32,724 nt of DNA from Beijerinckiaceae bacterium (GCA_026461505.1 JAPJMW010000133.1:1-32724); one strand, 5' to 3'; positions 8,869-17,649 are shown, counted from the stretch's first letter. The notes: generated by a model not told the origin, from the sequence alone. Translations and numbers: made by a program.

Positions 8869-9756
8869 ATGTATGATCCCAAGAGCTTAGCGAGTCCGGT
8901 CGCACTGGTTGCTCGTACAAGTGCGGATTTCATGCAATCGTTTTTTTATCGCCCAATGCGCGATGAGTTCACTTTGGGAAGAATTGGTTCGCTTGAAGTG
9001 CGGCTCGCATCGACCAAAAAGGACATAAAACGGGCACAGCGGTTACGCTATACTGTCTTTTGCAAAGAAATGTCAGCCATACCTGACCTTGTTTCGCGTA
9101 TGAAGCGTCGGGATATTGATGCGTTTGATGCGATTTGCGACCATCTTCTTGTCGTTGATCATGCTGAAGTGAAGCCAAAAGTCGTGGGTACTTATCGATT
9201 ACTTCGCCAAGAGATCGCGGAACGGCATAGCGGCTTTTATACAGCCTCGGAATTTGATATCGGCCCGATGTTAGTAGCGCATAAAGGCAAGCGTTTTCTG
9301 GAGCTTGGACGCTCTTGTGTGGCCAAAGACTACCGCGATAAACGCACCGTTGAACTGCTTTGGCATGGCATTTGGGCTTATGTGAAACGGTTCAATATTG
9401 ATGTCATGTTTGGCTGCGCCAGTTTTGAAGGAACAGATCCGGAAGCTTTGGCGCTGCCATTAAGTTTTCTACACTATAACGCACGCGCTGAAGGTGATTG
9501 GCAGGCCTCTGCCTTGCCGCAGCGCAGTATTTCGATGAATTTAATTCAACCCGAAACCATCAATACTAAACTTGCGCTGCAATCCTTACCGCCTTTGATT
9601 AAGGGTTACTTGCGTGTTGGTGCCAAAATTGGCGATGGTGCGGTGATAGACTATCAGTTCGGCACGACTGATGTTCTGGTTATCTTGCCAGTCAGTGCAA
9701 TTCATCCGCGCTATATTGATCATTATGGCGAGGATGCGACCCGTTACGCGGCTTGA
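8869..9756 (+). CDS. olsB: L-ornithine N(alpha)-acyltransferase, OlsB type
   Basis: OlsB transfers a 3-hydroxyacyl group from acyl-ACP to ornithine, giving lyso-ornithine lipid, the first step of phosphorus-free ornithine lipid. The 295 residues match the length of rhizobial OlsB. Visible features are a GNAT-like N-terminal half starting GSLEVRLASTKKDIKRAQRLRY, a conserved DAICDHLLVVD stretch (about 87-97), and the ELGRSCV motif (about 145-151) typical of this family, older annotations of which read hemolysin-like or autoinducer-synthase-like. GGAGG lies 8 bases before ATG 8869. The Pho-box array upstream supports the OlsB call, since olsB is phosphate-regulated in Sinorhizobium. The partner acyltransferase olsA is not in this window. 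Confidence 0.88.
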   Translation: MYDPKSLASPVALVARTSADFMQSFFYRPMRDEFTLGRIGSLEVRLASTKKDIKRAQRLRYTVFCKEMSAIPDLVSRMKRRDIDAFDAICDHLLVVDHAEVKPKVVGTYRLLRQEIAERHSGFYTASEFDIGPMLVAHKGKRFLELGRSCVAKDYRDKRTVELLWHGIWAYVKRFNIDVMFGCASFEGTDPEALALPLSFLHYNARAEGDWQASALPQRSISMNLIQPETINTKLALQSLPPLIKGYLRVGAKIGDGAVIDYQFGTTDVLVILPVSAIHPRYIDHYGEDATRYAA

Positions 9757-9824
9757 TTTTTAGGCCTGATTTTCTTCTCAAAGCACTGTATCACCGGGAC
9801 TAGGGATTATTCCGGAGATTAAAT

Positions 9825-11147
9825 ATGCTTCCGCAAGAGATTATCCGCAAAAAGCGGGATGGGGTCGTTCTTTCTGAGCCAGAAATCAGCGAATTTATTG
9901 CCGGACTCACCAATGGTCAGGTGACGGATGCCCAAGCGGCGGCCTTTGCGATGGCGGTGTTTTTCCGCGGAATGACCATGCCGGAACGTGTGGTTTTAAC
10001 TACTTCCATGATGCTTTCAGGTAATCAAATCGAATGGTCCGATAGTCCCGGGCCAGTTTTGGATAAACATTCGACAGGTGGAATCGGCGATAATGTCAGT
10101 TTGATGCTCGCACCTGCGGTTGCAGCCTGTGGTGGTTACGTACCTATGATTTCAGGCCGCGGGTTGGGCCACACCGGCGGCACGCTCGACAAGCTCGACT
10201 CGATTCCCGGCTACGCGTCACAACCAGACATTGCGCTGTTCCGGAAAGTTGTAAGGGAGACGGGAACGGCGATTATAGGCCAAACCTCCGACCTCGCACC
10301 CGCTGACAAGAAGCTCTATTCGATCCGCGATGTGACGGCGACGGTCGAGTCCATTCCACTGATCACCGCCTCTATCCTTTCGAAGAAACTAGCGGCCGGG
10401 CTGCAAGGCCTCGTGATGGATGTGAAGACGGGCAGTGGCGCCTTTATGCCGACGCTCGAAGGATCGCGCGAATTAGCGCAAAGCCTCGCCGATGTGGCAA
10501 CGGGTGCTGGACTACCAACCACCGCACTGATCACCGATATGGATGAGCCGCTTGCGTCTGCTGCGGGTAATGCGGTGGAGGTCATGAATGCGATTGAGTA
10601 TTTGACGGGCACGCATCGGGACCCGAGATTGCATCAAGTTGTCCTCGCTTTAGGTGCGGACATGCTTCTGATTGGCGGGCTTGTTCAAACGCTCGAAGAA
10701 GGGTTTAAAAAACTCGATGCAGCGATTTCTTCAGGCGCTGCTGCTGAGCGTTTCCAACGCATGGTGACAGCCTTAGGTGGGCCTGCTGATCTGATGGATC
10801 ATCCTCAAAATTATTTGCCTAAGGCGCAGGTGATTGTTCCGGTTTTGGCTAACGCCAATGGCATCGTTCAATCCATCGCAACGCGCGAAATAGGGCTTGC
10901 TGTTGTAGCCCTTGGCGGTGGCCGCACGCGCGCGGAAGATGGTATTGATCATAGCGTTGGATTCACAAAACTTATTTCCGTTGGCACGTCGGTTTCGAAC
11001 GATACAGTTTTGGGGTTTGTCCATGCGCGTACTCAAACCGATGCTGAGGCAGCATCCGCTCATCTTCGCAGGTCCTACACCATCGGTGATGCAACACCGA
11101 TCATGCGACCGCTTATCCATGACCGCTTTCAAGGCAAAGGATTATAA
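9825..11147 (+). CDS. deoA: thymidine phosphorylase
   Basis: Catalyses reversible phosphorolysis of thymidine to thymine and deoxyribose-1-phosphate in pyrimidine salvage. The 440 residues equal the E. coli enzyme in length. The phosphate and nucleoside site is visible as KHSTGGIGDN (81-90), the family signature as SGRGLGHTGGTLDKL (about 110-124), and a second phosphate loop as DVKTGSGAFMPT (about 199-210). CGGAG lies 9 bases before the start. It follows olsB by 68 bases and precedes ghrA by only 2, so deoA and ghrA are probably co-transcribed although their functions are unrelated. No other deo genes are nearby. Confidence 0.95.
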   Translation: MLPQEIIRKKRDGVVLSEPEISEFIAGLTNGQVTDAQAAAFAMAVFFRGMTMPERVVLTTSMMLSGNQIEWSDSPGPVLDKHSTGGIGDNVSLMLAPAVAACGGYVPMISGRGLGHTGGTLDKLDSIPGYASQPDIALFRKVVRETGTAIIGQTSDLAPADKKLYSIRDVTATVESIPLITASILSKKLAAGLQGLVMDVKTGSGAFMPTLEGSRELAQSLADVATGAGLPTTALITDMDEPLASAAGNAVEVMNAIEYLTGTHRDPRLHQVVLALGADMLLIGGLVQTLEEGFKKLDAAISSGAAAERFQRMVTALGGPADLMDHPQNYLPKAQVIVPVLANANGIVQSIATREIGLAVVALGGGRTRAEDGIDHSVGFTKLISVGTSVSNDTVLGFVHARTQTDAEAASAHLRRSYTIGDATPIMRPLIHDRFQGKGL

Positions 11148-11149
11148 TA

Positions 11150-12094
11150 ATGACACTGCTCGTCGCACTTGGTTCAGGCGATCCTGATCCGTGGGTTAAA
11201 CAATTCCGCGCTCTGTTACCGGATCGCCCGATCGTCAAGCTTGGCGACAGCTATGATCCCGCGTCCATCGAATTTGCGATGACATGGTATCATCCACCCG
11301 GATCACTCGCGCATTACCCGCATTTAAAAGCTGTCTTTTCAATGGGGGCAGGTGTTGATCATCTTTTTCGGGATACGGAACTCCCCGATGTCGCGATTGC
11401 GCGTGTTGTTGATCCCGATCTGACCAACCGCATGAGCGAATATGTTATCCTTCACGCGCTCTCAATCATGCGGCAAACGCGTCGGTATCGCGAACAACAA
11501 AATCATCTGCAATGGATCGATGATGATTGGCAGCCAGCAGCCTCAGAGGTGCGCGTTGGTGTTATGGGCTTAGGAGTTCTTGGATCGGATGCGGCTCAGA
11601 AATTAAAGCATATTGGATTTAAGGTTGCAGGATGGAGTCGTTCACCAAAATCAATTGACGGTATTCAATGCTTTTCGGGTGATGCTGGCTTATCGAGTTT
11701 TCTTGCGCGTACCGATATTCTTGTTGTGTTGCTTCCCCTCACCGATGAGACGCGTGGCATCATCAATCGCAAGCTCTTGAAAGGGCTTGCACGAGATGGC
11801 CGGGTTGCAGCGCCATCCCTTATCAATGCCGGACGCGGTAATTTGCAGATCGAAACAGAGCTTTTGGAATGCCTTGATGATGACACCTTGCATGAAGCTG
11901 TGCTGGATGTTTTTCAAACAGAACCCTTGCCTGAAACATCGCCTCTATGGACGCATCCACGCGTAACGATTACGCCGCATAATGCATCGGTATCGGATCC
12001 GGTGGCTATTGCAAATGCGATTGCTGCACAAATCAAACGCGTTGAAAAGAGCGAGCCTTTGTTGAATACGGTTAGCCGCGCGAAGGGGTATTAG
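11150..12094 (+). CDS. ghrA: glyoxylate/hydroxypyruvate reductase A
   Basis: A D-2-hydroxyacid dehydrogenase that reduces glyoxylate to glycolate and hydroxypyruvate to glycerate with NAD(P)H. The 314 residues fit the GhrA subfamily. The Rossmann motif is GVMGLGVLG (137-145), and the catalytic triad of the family is visible as Arg229 (NAGRG), Glu258 (FQTEP) and His277 (PHNAS). AAAGGA precedes the start and the gene follows deoA by 2 bases. Its stop codon overlaps the stop of the convergent NlpC/P60 gene by 4 bases (TTAG), so there is no room for a terminator between them. Exact substrate preference cannot be read from sequence. Confidence 0.92.
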   Translation: MTLLVALGSGDPDPWVKQFRALLPDRPIVKLGDSYDPASIEFAMTWYHPPGSLAHYPHLKAVFSMGAGVDHLFRDTELPDVAIARVVDPDLTNRMSEYVILHALSIMRQTRRYREQQNHLQWIDDDWQPAASEVRVGVMGLGVLGSDAAQKLKHIGFKVAGWSRSPKSIDGIQCFSGDAGLSSFLARTDILVVLLPLTDETRGIINRKLLKGLARDGRVAAPSLINAGRGNLQIETELLECLDDDTLHEAVLDVFQTEPLPETSPLWTHPRVTITPHNASVSDPVAIANAIAAQIKRVEKSEPLLNTVSRAKGY

Positions 12095-12942
12095 AGCTTG
12101 ATACGCCGGATCGACGTCATCGGTCCGGCGCCCTTTGCTTCGATCCTTTGAACGGCTTCCGCTAAAGGTTCACTGACGACGAGCATCTGATGACCACTTG
12201 CATGCAAGAGTTCGTGCGAATCCCGCATGATGCCGACATGACCCTTCCAGAATATCAGGTCACCGCGCTTTAATTCGGCTTCCAGCGGTAAGCGCTCTCC
12301 GACAGCTTTTTCTTGCATATCGGTATCACGCGGAACCGCTATTCCGACAGCATCCAAGGACACTTGCACGAGACCCGAACAATCAAGACCAATGCTTGTC
12401 TTGCCGCCCCAAAAATAAGGGATGCCGATAAAGCGTTCTGCCACAGAGACAAAATCAGATTCTAGCACGTCGACGGGCTTTAAATGATCGGCAATCACAT
12501 AATGCCCGCGATGGGTAATCGCGAACTGGTCTTTTGTGCCGATGATGGTCAAGCGACTTCCCATCGAGAGTGTTGCCATGGGTGGCAATTTGATGCTGGG
12601 GCCGCCGAACAGAAAACTCCGCAAGACATGGACACGATGCGTAGGCGTTACGATATCATGGGTTAATGTTTTGGATGGCATAAAGCCTACATAACCATCT
12701 CGCTTAAGCTGTCCCCAACTCCAGCCCTCTTCGTCTTGATCGTAGACGGTAAAAATTTCGCCATGCAAGGCTTCAGTATCAAGCGGTGCATCGGGCACAG
12801 GTGCGCGGCGAAGATCTGCTGACCCATCAAAGATGATCCGTTCTTCGCCCGCTACATAACGGGGTGCATCCACAACGCCAATTAAGGTCTCGGCGGCAAG
12901 ATCGGGGCGAGCCGGCGTCAAACGTTTATCGAGCTCGCTCAT
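12091..12942 (-). CDS. NlpC/P60-family peptidoglycan hydrolase with SH3-like domains
   Basis: Probable cell-wall endopeptidase cutting between D-glutamate and diaminopimelate. The catalytic domain lies at about 160-283, with Cys188 in GLDCSGLVQ, His235 in KGHVGIM and a third polar residue, His247, in LLHASGH. The N-terminal 150 residues contain two SH3-like segments (about 38-95 and 105-155; SWGQLKRDGYVGFMP is typical). No signal peptide or membrane segment is seen, so either export uses another route or the enzyme works on imported or cytoplasmic muropeptides. AAGGAG lies just before the start. The start overlaps the stop of the MarR-type gene as ATGA, so the two are translationally coupled. 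Confidence 0.9.
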   Translation of the reverse strand: MSELDKRLTPARPDLAAETLIGVVDAPRYVAGEERIIFDGSADLRRAPVPDAPLDTEALHGEIFTVYDQDEEGWSWGQLKRDGYVGFMPSKTLTHDIVTPTHRVHVLRSFLFGGPSIKLPPMATLSMGSRLTIIGTKDQFAITHRGHYVIADHLKPVDVLESDFVSVAERFIGIPYFWGGKTSIGLDCSGLVQVSLDAVGIAVPRDTDMQEKAVGERLPLEAELKRGDLIFWKGHVGIMRDSHELLHASGHQMLVVSEPLAEAVQRIEAKGAGPMTSIRRIKL

Positions 12943-13289
12943 CTTTTTAGCTCCTTCGCGCGGGCAACAATTACGTCACCCATTTTTTCAACAAACAATG
13001 CGCCTTTAACCGTGCGTTGAATAATAACATTGCGCATATCTTTTTCATCACGACGACGCGTGACAAGATCCAAGGCACCCATTGTATCTAATGCACGCGT
13101 GATAACCGGTTTTGTAACATTCAACTTCGCCGCCAATCCCCGGACCGTGTGCGGTGGCTGCTCCAGATAAATGGTCAGCAAAATGGTTATTTGGCGCGAC
13201 GAGAAATCATGGCCACCTTCGCGCACGAGATCGAGCGTGACGTCATGCCATAAGGCTAAAGCTTCCGAAGGACGAAGGGATACGCTCAT
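12939..13289 (-). CDS. MarR-type winged-helix transcriptional regulator
   Basis: A 116-residue DNA-binding protein. The winged helix-turn-helix covers about 40-100: TVRGLAAKLNVTKPVITRALDTMGALDLVTRRRDEKDMRNVII, with the recognition helix at VTKPVITRAL and the wing at RRRDEKD. It is shorter than most MarR proteins and has little sequence for an effector pocket. GGAGC precedes the start. It overlaps the following hydrolase gene by 4 bases, which suggests control of the same operon, although no clear operator was found before it. A mobile-type inverted repeat lies upstream (13379-13498). Confidence 0.82.
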   Translation of the reverse strand: MSVSLRPSEALALWHDVTLDLVREGGHDFSSRQITILLTIYLEQPPHTVRGLAAKLNVTKPVITRALDTMGALDLVTRRRDEKDMRNVIIQRTVKGALFVEKMGDVIVARAKELKR

Positions 13290-13378
13290 GCCAGCTCCGA
13301 TTGTTACGGAAGCGTTATAGTCATATGCATGCGCTATGGCAAGGAGCGGTATTTTCGTTGATGTTTAGATCCATAATA

Positions 13379-13498
13379 CCGTCATTGCGAGCGACAGTGA
13401 AGCAACCTAGCTGATGATTCAGAAAAACATGCCGCGGTGACGTGTTGCCCAATACACAACCTTTAACTGGTTTGCTTCGCTCTCGCTCGCAATGACGG
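13379..13498. repeat. 120-bp inverted-repeat element (MITE/REP-like)
   Basis: The left arm (13379-13407) begins CCGTCATTGCGAGCGA and the right arm (13469-13498) ends with its reverse complement. The arms, 29 and 30 bases, differ by two substitutions and one single-base insertion. The 61-base centre has no gene. The motif GTCATTGCGAGCG followed by GAAGCAA is familiar from dispersed palindromic repeats in many bacterial genomes. It sits between the hslO stop and the MarR-type gene and could fold as RNA and end or stabilise the argD-argF-hslO transcript. The rest of the gap 13290-13532 shows nothing coding. Confidence 0.75.
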
Positions 13499-13532
13499 TT
13501 GAAGATATTGGTTTCTGAAACCAAATCGCCCC

Positions 13533-14495
13533 TTATGCCTCAACCTCTTCCGGCGACACTTGATAACGCGTCGAACAAAATTCACATGTCACGCCAATCA
13601 TGCCATCATCGGCTACCATCGCCTGACGCTCGTGCTGTGGAAAGCCTTTGATCATCGTTAAAATACGCTCGGTCGAACAACGGCACTGGGCGGTAACTGG
13701 CGCCGCATCAAATACCATCACACCGCTTTCGTGGAAAAGCCGATAGAGCAATGCTTCGCTCGTCAAGGTTGGATCAATGAGTTCATGATCTTCAACCGTT
13801 TCAACAAGCGCTCGGGCTTCGGTCCAAGCGTCGTCTTCGTGCGCTTCAAAAATGGATGCGCCTTCAGGTGCATCGCCCGGATGCAAATCCATCATTCTTT
13901 GCCGCTCGGGTGAGGTCGGCATGAATTGGGCGATGATGCCGCCGGCCCGCCATTTTGGTGCCAAGTCGCCTGCACCATTGGTTTGCATCACTTGACCAAC
14001 CGCTAATCTAACGCGGGTTGGAATTTGTTCCGATTGACGGAAATATTGTTGGGCGGCTTCCTCTAACCCTTGGCCATCCAGCGCGACAATGCCTTGATAG
14101 CGCGACATATCATTGCCTTGGTCAATCGTTAAACCGAGTTGACCGCGACCCAAGACATCAGCCGTCGACATATCATCGCGAAGACGCGTAGCATCAAACC
14201 GCGCATAACCGCGCACACGATCGGGCGCTTCATAGTCCACGACCAATAAATCAACCGGGCCATCCGTCCGCGTTTGAATTTGAAAACGGCCTTCAAATTT
14301 AAGCGCTGAGCCTAATAGAACGGCAAGCGTTGTCGCTTGTCCCAGGAGATCGGAAACGGGATCCGGATAGGCATGGCGACGCAGGATTTCGTCGATCATC
14401 GGCCCAAGGCGAACGGCACGCCCGCGAACGTCTAACGCTTCAACCGTGAAGGGCAACACCTGATCATCAGGTGGAAGATCACTGAAATCCATCAT
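13533..14495 (-). CDS. hslO: redox-regulated chaperone Hsp33
   Basis: Hsp33 holds unfolding proteins during oxidative stress and is switched on by disulfide formation. The C-terminal zinc switch is complete: Cys271-X-Cys273 (CRC) and CEFC at 304-307. The N-terminal part ([38 protein letters not shown]) is the usual holdase domain, and the length of 320 residues fits alphaproteobacterial members. The start at ATG 14495 overlaps the argF stop as ATGATG; a longer frame to 14522 would lie inside argF. It is the last gene of the argD-argF-hslO run, so Hsp33 is expected to be made with arginine enzymes. Confidence 0.94.
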   Translation of the reverse strand: MMDFSDLPPDDQVLPFTVEALDVRGRAVRLGPMIDEILRRHAYPDPVSDLLGQATTLAVLLGSALKFEGRFQIQTRTDGPVDLLVVDYEAPDRVRGYARFDATRLRDDMSTADVLGRGQLGLTIDQGNDMSRYQGIVALDGQGLEEAAQQYFRQSEQIPTRVRLAVGQVMQTNGAGDLAPKWRAGGIIAQFMPTSPERQRMMDLHPGDAPEGASIFEAHEDDAWTEARALVETVEDHELIDPTLTSEALLYRLFHESGVMVFDAAPVTAQCRCSTERILTMIKGFPQHERQAMVADDGMIGVTCEFCSTRYQVSPEEVEA

Positions 14496-15436
14496 GATGC
14501 AGGAAGCGCTCCGAGGCACCACGCCAAGATGCCCTTTTGCGCGTGAAGGCGATTTTCGGCCTCGTCAAACACAACCGATTGCGGGCCATCCATCACCTCA
14601 TCGGTGACTTCTTCGCCGCGATGCGCCGGAAGGCAATGCATGAACAGAGCCTTGGGCGAGGCAAGCTTCATAAGCTTCGCATTAACCTGATAGGGCGAGA
14701 GCAGATTATGGCGACGTCCGGCGTCTTCATCGCCCATTGAAACCCAACAATCGGTGACGACACAATCGGCGCCTTCGGCTGCATCTTGCGGGCTACGGGT
14801 GACCGTGACGCGTGCGCCTTCGTTCCGCGCCCAAGCGATCAGCTCGGCGGTTGGTGCCAATTCTTCGGGTGCTGCAATCGTCAACTGAAAATCAAACCGC
14901 GCGGCGGCGTGAACCCATGAGGCCAGCACATTGTTGGAGTCTCCCAGCCAAGCGACATTTCGGCCTTGGATCGGGCCGTTATGTTCCTCATAGGTCATCA
15001 CATCCGCCATGACTTGGCAGGGATGCGAGTTTTTGGTGAGTCCGTTGATGACGGGCACCGTTGCATTCTCGGCCAGCTCAACGACTTTACCGTGATCGAG
15101 TGTGCGGATCATGATCGCATCGACAAAGCGCGACAAGACGCGGGCTGTATCCGCGATGGTTTCGCCCCGGCCGAGCTGCATTTCAGCACCTGTGAGCATC
15201 AGCGTTTCGCCACCGAGCTCGCGCATGCCAACATCGAACGATACGCGCGTACGGGTGGATGGCTTGTCGAAAATCATCGCGAGAACTTTACCCTCGAGCG
15301 GGCAGTTCTCGTTACGCTTTCCGGCGGCGCGGCTTGATTGGCGCGCGGCCTTCAGCGTGCTGGCACCCTTTAAGATCGACCGTAACTGATCGGACGAAAA
15401 ATCAGTCAGATCGAGGAAATGCTTTTGCGAACTCAT
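14492..15436 (-). CDS. argF: ornithine carbamoyltransferase
   Basis: Joins carbamoyl phosphate to ornithine to give citrulline in arginine synthesis. The 314 residues contain the carbamoyl-phosphate loop STRTR (60-64), HPCQ (138-141), the ornithine-binding SMGDE (233-237) and HCLP (267-270). All catalytic motifs are intact. The start overlaps the argD stop by 4 bases (ATGA) and the stop overlaps the hslO start by 4 bases, so the three genes form one translationally coupled unit. The biosynthetic (argF) rather than catabolic (arcB) role is inferred from the link with argD. Confidence 0.96.
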   Translation of the reverse strand: MSSQKHFLDLTDFSSDQLRSILKGASTLKAARQSSRAAGKRNENCPLEGKVLAMIFDKPSTRTRVSFDVGMRELGGETLMLTGAEMQLGRGETIADTARVLSRFVDAIMIRTLDHGKVVELAENATVPVINGLTKNSHPCQVMADVMTYEEHNGPIQGRNVAWLGDSNNVLASWVHAAARFDFQLTIAAPEELAPTAELIAWARNEGARVTVTRSPQDAAEGADCVVTDCWVSMGDEDAGRRHNLLSPYQVNAKLMKLASPKALFMHCLPAHRGEEVTDEVMDGPQSVVFDEAENRLHAQKGILAWCLGALPAS

Positions 15437-16668
15437 GCGTCTACCGCTTTCTTTTGGGAGAGGCCCATATCGGCCTCGATATGCGAACAGGCGCGATCAA
15501 TCCGCGCAATGGCATCGGCGACGATCGCTTCATCGATAATCAAAGGTGGCAATAGGCGCACGACATTATCACCCGCACCAACGGCCAGCATATGTTCGTG
15601 CACCAAGGCTTTCGTCATTTCGGTGTTCGGAACGGCCATCTTTAATCCGACGAGCAGGCCTTCACCCCGCACCTCGGCGATGATGCGCGGATGACGGTCT
15701 TTCAACTCGGCCAAACGTTGCTTGAAAAGCAAAGCAACTTTTTCAACATGCGCCAGAAAGCCCGGTGCGAGAATGACATCGAGCACGGCATTGCCAACCG
15801 CCATCGCCAGCGGATTGCCGCCAAAGGTCGAGCCATGCGCGCCCGCTGTCATGCCCTTTGCCGCTTCGAATGTGGCAAGGCACGCACCCATCGGAAAGCC
15901 GCCGCCAATGCCTTTCGCCGATGTCATAATATCCGGAAGGATACCCGATTTTTCATGCGCGAAAAGTTGCCCCGTGCGGCCGACGCCGCATTGGACTTCG
16001 TCAAAGATCAGCAAGAGGCCATGACGGTCGCAGAGTTCGCGCAAACCGCGCAGGCATTGTGTTGGAACGACACGAACACCGCCTTCGCCCTGGATCGGCT
16101 CAATCAGGATTGCGGCTGTCTCAGGTGTGATGGCTTTTTCGATCGCATCGTGATCGGCGAAGGCTACTTGATCAAAGCCTTCAACCTTCGGGCCGAAGCC
16201 TTCGAGATATTTTTGCTGGCCGCCTGCGGCGAGCGTGGCCAGCGTACGGCCATGAAAGGCGCCTTCGAAAGTGATAATGCGATAACGCTCTGGGTGACCG
16301 GAGGCGGCGTGGTATTTGCGCGCCATCTTGATCGCGCATTCGAGCGCTTCCGCGCCGGAGTTTGTGAAGAACACCGTGTCGGCAAAAGAACGTTCGACGA
16401 GGCGCTGGGCCAGCCGCTCGCCATCAGGGATCTGGTAGAGGTTAGACGTATGCCAGAGCTTTTCGGATTGCGCCTTCAAGGCCGCTACGAGATGCGGGTG
16501 GGCGTGGCCAACGGCGTTCACCGCAATGCCGGAGCCGAAATCGAGATAGCGCTCACCCTTGGTCGAAATCAGCCATGCGCCCTCGCCTCGCTCAAACGCA
16601 AGGTCCATTCGCGCGAAGACCGGCAAAAGTGCCGATGACGGGTGCGCGGCGGAACTTGTGTCGACCAT
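15433..16668 (-). CDS. argD: acetylornithine aminotransferase
   Basis: A class-III PLP aminotransferase that makes N-acetylornithine from N-acetylglutamate semialdehyde, and may also act in lysine synthesis. The 411 residues show [14 protein letters not shown] (42-55), [15 protein letters not shown] (100-114), [13 protein letters not shown] with the PLP-ring Asp (about 223), and Lys252 in [11 protein letters not shown] that holds PLP. The start is ATG 16668, which has AAGGAG 9 bases upstream; a longer frame to 16704 lacks such a site. The gene heads argD-argF-hslO and is preceded by a strong promoter and a short structured leader. Confidence 0.95.
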   Translation of the reverse strand: MVDTSSAAHPSSALLPVFARMDLAFERGEGAWLISTKGERYLDFGSGIAVNAVGHAHPHLVAALKAQSEKLWHTSNLYQIPDGERLAQRLVERSFADTVFFTNSGAEALECAIKMARKYHAASGHPERYRIITFEGAFHGRTLATLAAGGQQKYLEGFGPKVEGFDQVAFADHDAIEKAITPETAAILIEPIQGEGGVRVVPTQCLRGLRELCDRHGLLLIFDEVQCGVGRTGQLFAHEKSGILPDIMTSAKGIGGGFPMGACLATFEAAKGMTAGAHGSTFGGNPLAMAVGNAVLDVILAPGFLAHVEKVALLFKQRLAELKDRHPRIIAEVRGEGLLVGLKMAVPNTEMTKALVHEHMLAVGAGDNVVRLLPPLIIDEAIVADAIARIDRACSHIEADMGLSQKKAVDA

Positions 16669-16695
16669 AGCTCTGTCTCCTTCGAAAACGGGGCA

Positions 16696-16728
16696 TAAAA
16701 ACAAAAATGGCCGCCCTCTGGGGACGGC
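16696..16728 (-). terminator. terminator-like hairpin in the argD leader
   Basis: Read on the minus strand, GCCGTCC and GGGCGGC pair over seven positions (one G-U) around a CCAGA loop, followed by a T-rich run (CATTTTTGTTTTT). The form is that of an intrinsic terminator, yet it lies between the argD promoter and start codon, only about 10 bases after the predicted transcription start. It could attenuate argD, or simply shape the leader. Confidence 0.5.
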
Positions 16729-16743
16729 TCATTACAGTTTTCT

Positions 16744-16771
16744 ATCATAGAATGCCTTAATTCTCTGTCAA
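16744..16771 (-). promoter_or_regulatory. sigma-70-like promoter of argD-argF-hslO
   Basis: On the minus strand the sequence has a consensus -35 TTGACA (16771-16766), a 16-base spacer and TATGAT (16749-16744) as -10. Transcription would begin near 16737, giving a leader of about 70 bases to the argD ATG at 16668. Confidence 0.7.
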
Positions 16772-16871
16772 TCTTATATAGCGCCTCAAATTTATTTGAC
16801 CGTTCGGACTGACCGCCATCGAAACGACATGACGATATCCACTACTCATCGCTGGGGAAAACCATGTGAGG

Positions 16872-16897
16872 GACTCCGCAATGCTTGCGGCAGAGTC
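16872..16897. promoter_or_regulatory. palindrome bounded by two GANTC methylation sites, upstream of gcrA
   Basis: GACTC (16872-16876) and GAGTC (16893-16897) are both GANTC, the site methylated by CcrM in alphaproteobacteria. Between them CCGCAA and TTGCGG form a perfect inverted repeat around TGC, so with a 3-base insertion the whole block is one palindrome. It lies 149-174 bases before the gcrA start, in the 377-base gap between argD and gcrA. Apart from this block and the argD promoter and leader I see nothing definite in that gap. Confidence 0.45.
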
Positions 16898-17045
16898 ACG
16901 GCATATTGTAGGTTGTCCTCACGGCAAACACGACATCTGGTGATGATCCTTCGGATTGTCCCGCGCTGTTTTAGCGGCGTCGTGGTGTCAAAGACGAGAT
17001 CGGCCGACGGATTGTCGGTGTCGCGTGGGGTTAATGAGGTAACGA

Positions 17046-17624
17046 ATGTCCTGGACCGATGAACGGGTTGAGTTGTTGCGGAAGCTCTGGAATCAAGGGC
17101 TTAGCGCGAGTCAAATCGCAGCAGAGCTTAATCACGGCATTACCCGCAATGCGGTGATCGGCAAGGTGCACCGTCTGGGGTTGTCGGGTCGGGCGAAGAC
17201 GCCATCGGCTCCCTCCTCGCGCCCTCGTAAGGTCACACGCGCTCCAAGCCATCCTTTAACGCATTCATCGGGTCGCACGTCGGCGGCTGGGTCTTATTCG
17301 TCGGTTAGTGCTGGCGGTGGTGGTGGTAGCCGTGGTGCTGTTCGCGGCAATCTGGCTTTGGCGGCGTCGGCAGAAACGATGTTGTCGCCTGTTATCGATT
17401 ATGACGTGCAGCCATTCGAGGAAGTGGTCGTTCCAATGTCGGAACGCATCACCATTATGGAATTGCGGGAAACAACCTGCCGTTGGCCGTTTGGCGATCC
17501 AGCCTCTACCGATTTCCGCTTTTGCGGTGGCAATTCACCGGTTGGAACGCCCTATTGCGCCTTCCATTCCCGGATTGCCTATCAGCCTTCCAATGACCGT
17601 CGGCGTGCAAAGCCGCGCGATTAA
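17046..17624 (+). CDS. gcrA: cell-cycle regulator GcrA
   Basis: GcrA is an alphaproteobacterial transcription factor that binds sigma-70 RNA polymerase and methylated GANTC promoters to drive S-phase genes. The DNA-binding N-terminus is unmistakable: MSWTDERVELLRKLW, then SASQIAAELNHGITRNAVIGKVHRLGLSGR (about 20-49). A low-complexity linker (about 50-115) rich in Ser, Arg, Pro and Gly leads to the C-terminal RNA-polymerase-interacting part, ITIMELRETTCRWPFGDP with FRFCGGNSP and YCAFHSRIAYQP. The length of 192 is normal for the family. GAGG precedes the ATG by 6 bases. It is convergent with phoB. Confidence 0.95.
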   Translation: MSWTDERVELLRKLWNQGLSASQIAAELNHGITRNAVIGKVHRLGLSGRAKTPSAPSSRPRKVTRAPSHPLTHSSGRTSAAGSYSSVSAGGGGGSRGAVRGNLALAASAETMLSPVIDYDVQPFEEVVVPMSERITIMELRETTCRWPFGDPASTDFRFCGGNSPVGTPYCAFHSRIAYQPSNDRRRAKPRD

Positions 17625-17649
17625 GATCTAATCCATCACGGCAATAATT

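Noticed and set aside
13321-13524. Minus-strand frame of 67 codons between hslO and the MarR-type gene
   Set aside because: It is mostly the inverted-repeat element read as protein; it has no ribosome binding site.
15691-16638. Open frame of 315 codons on the plus strand
   Set aside because: It lies wholly opposite argD, which has all aminotransferase motifs; the plus-strand product resembles no family and has no ribosome binding site.
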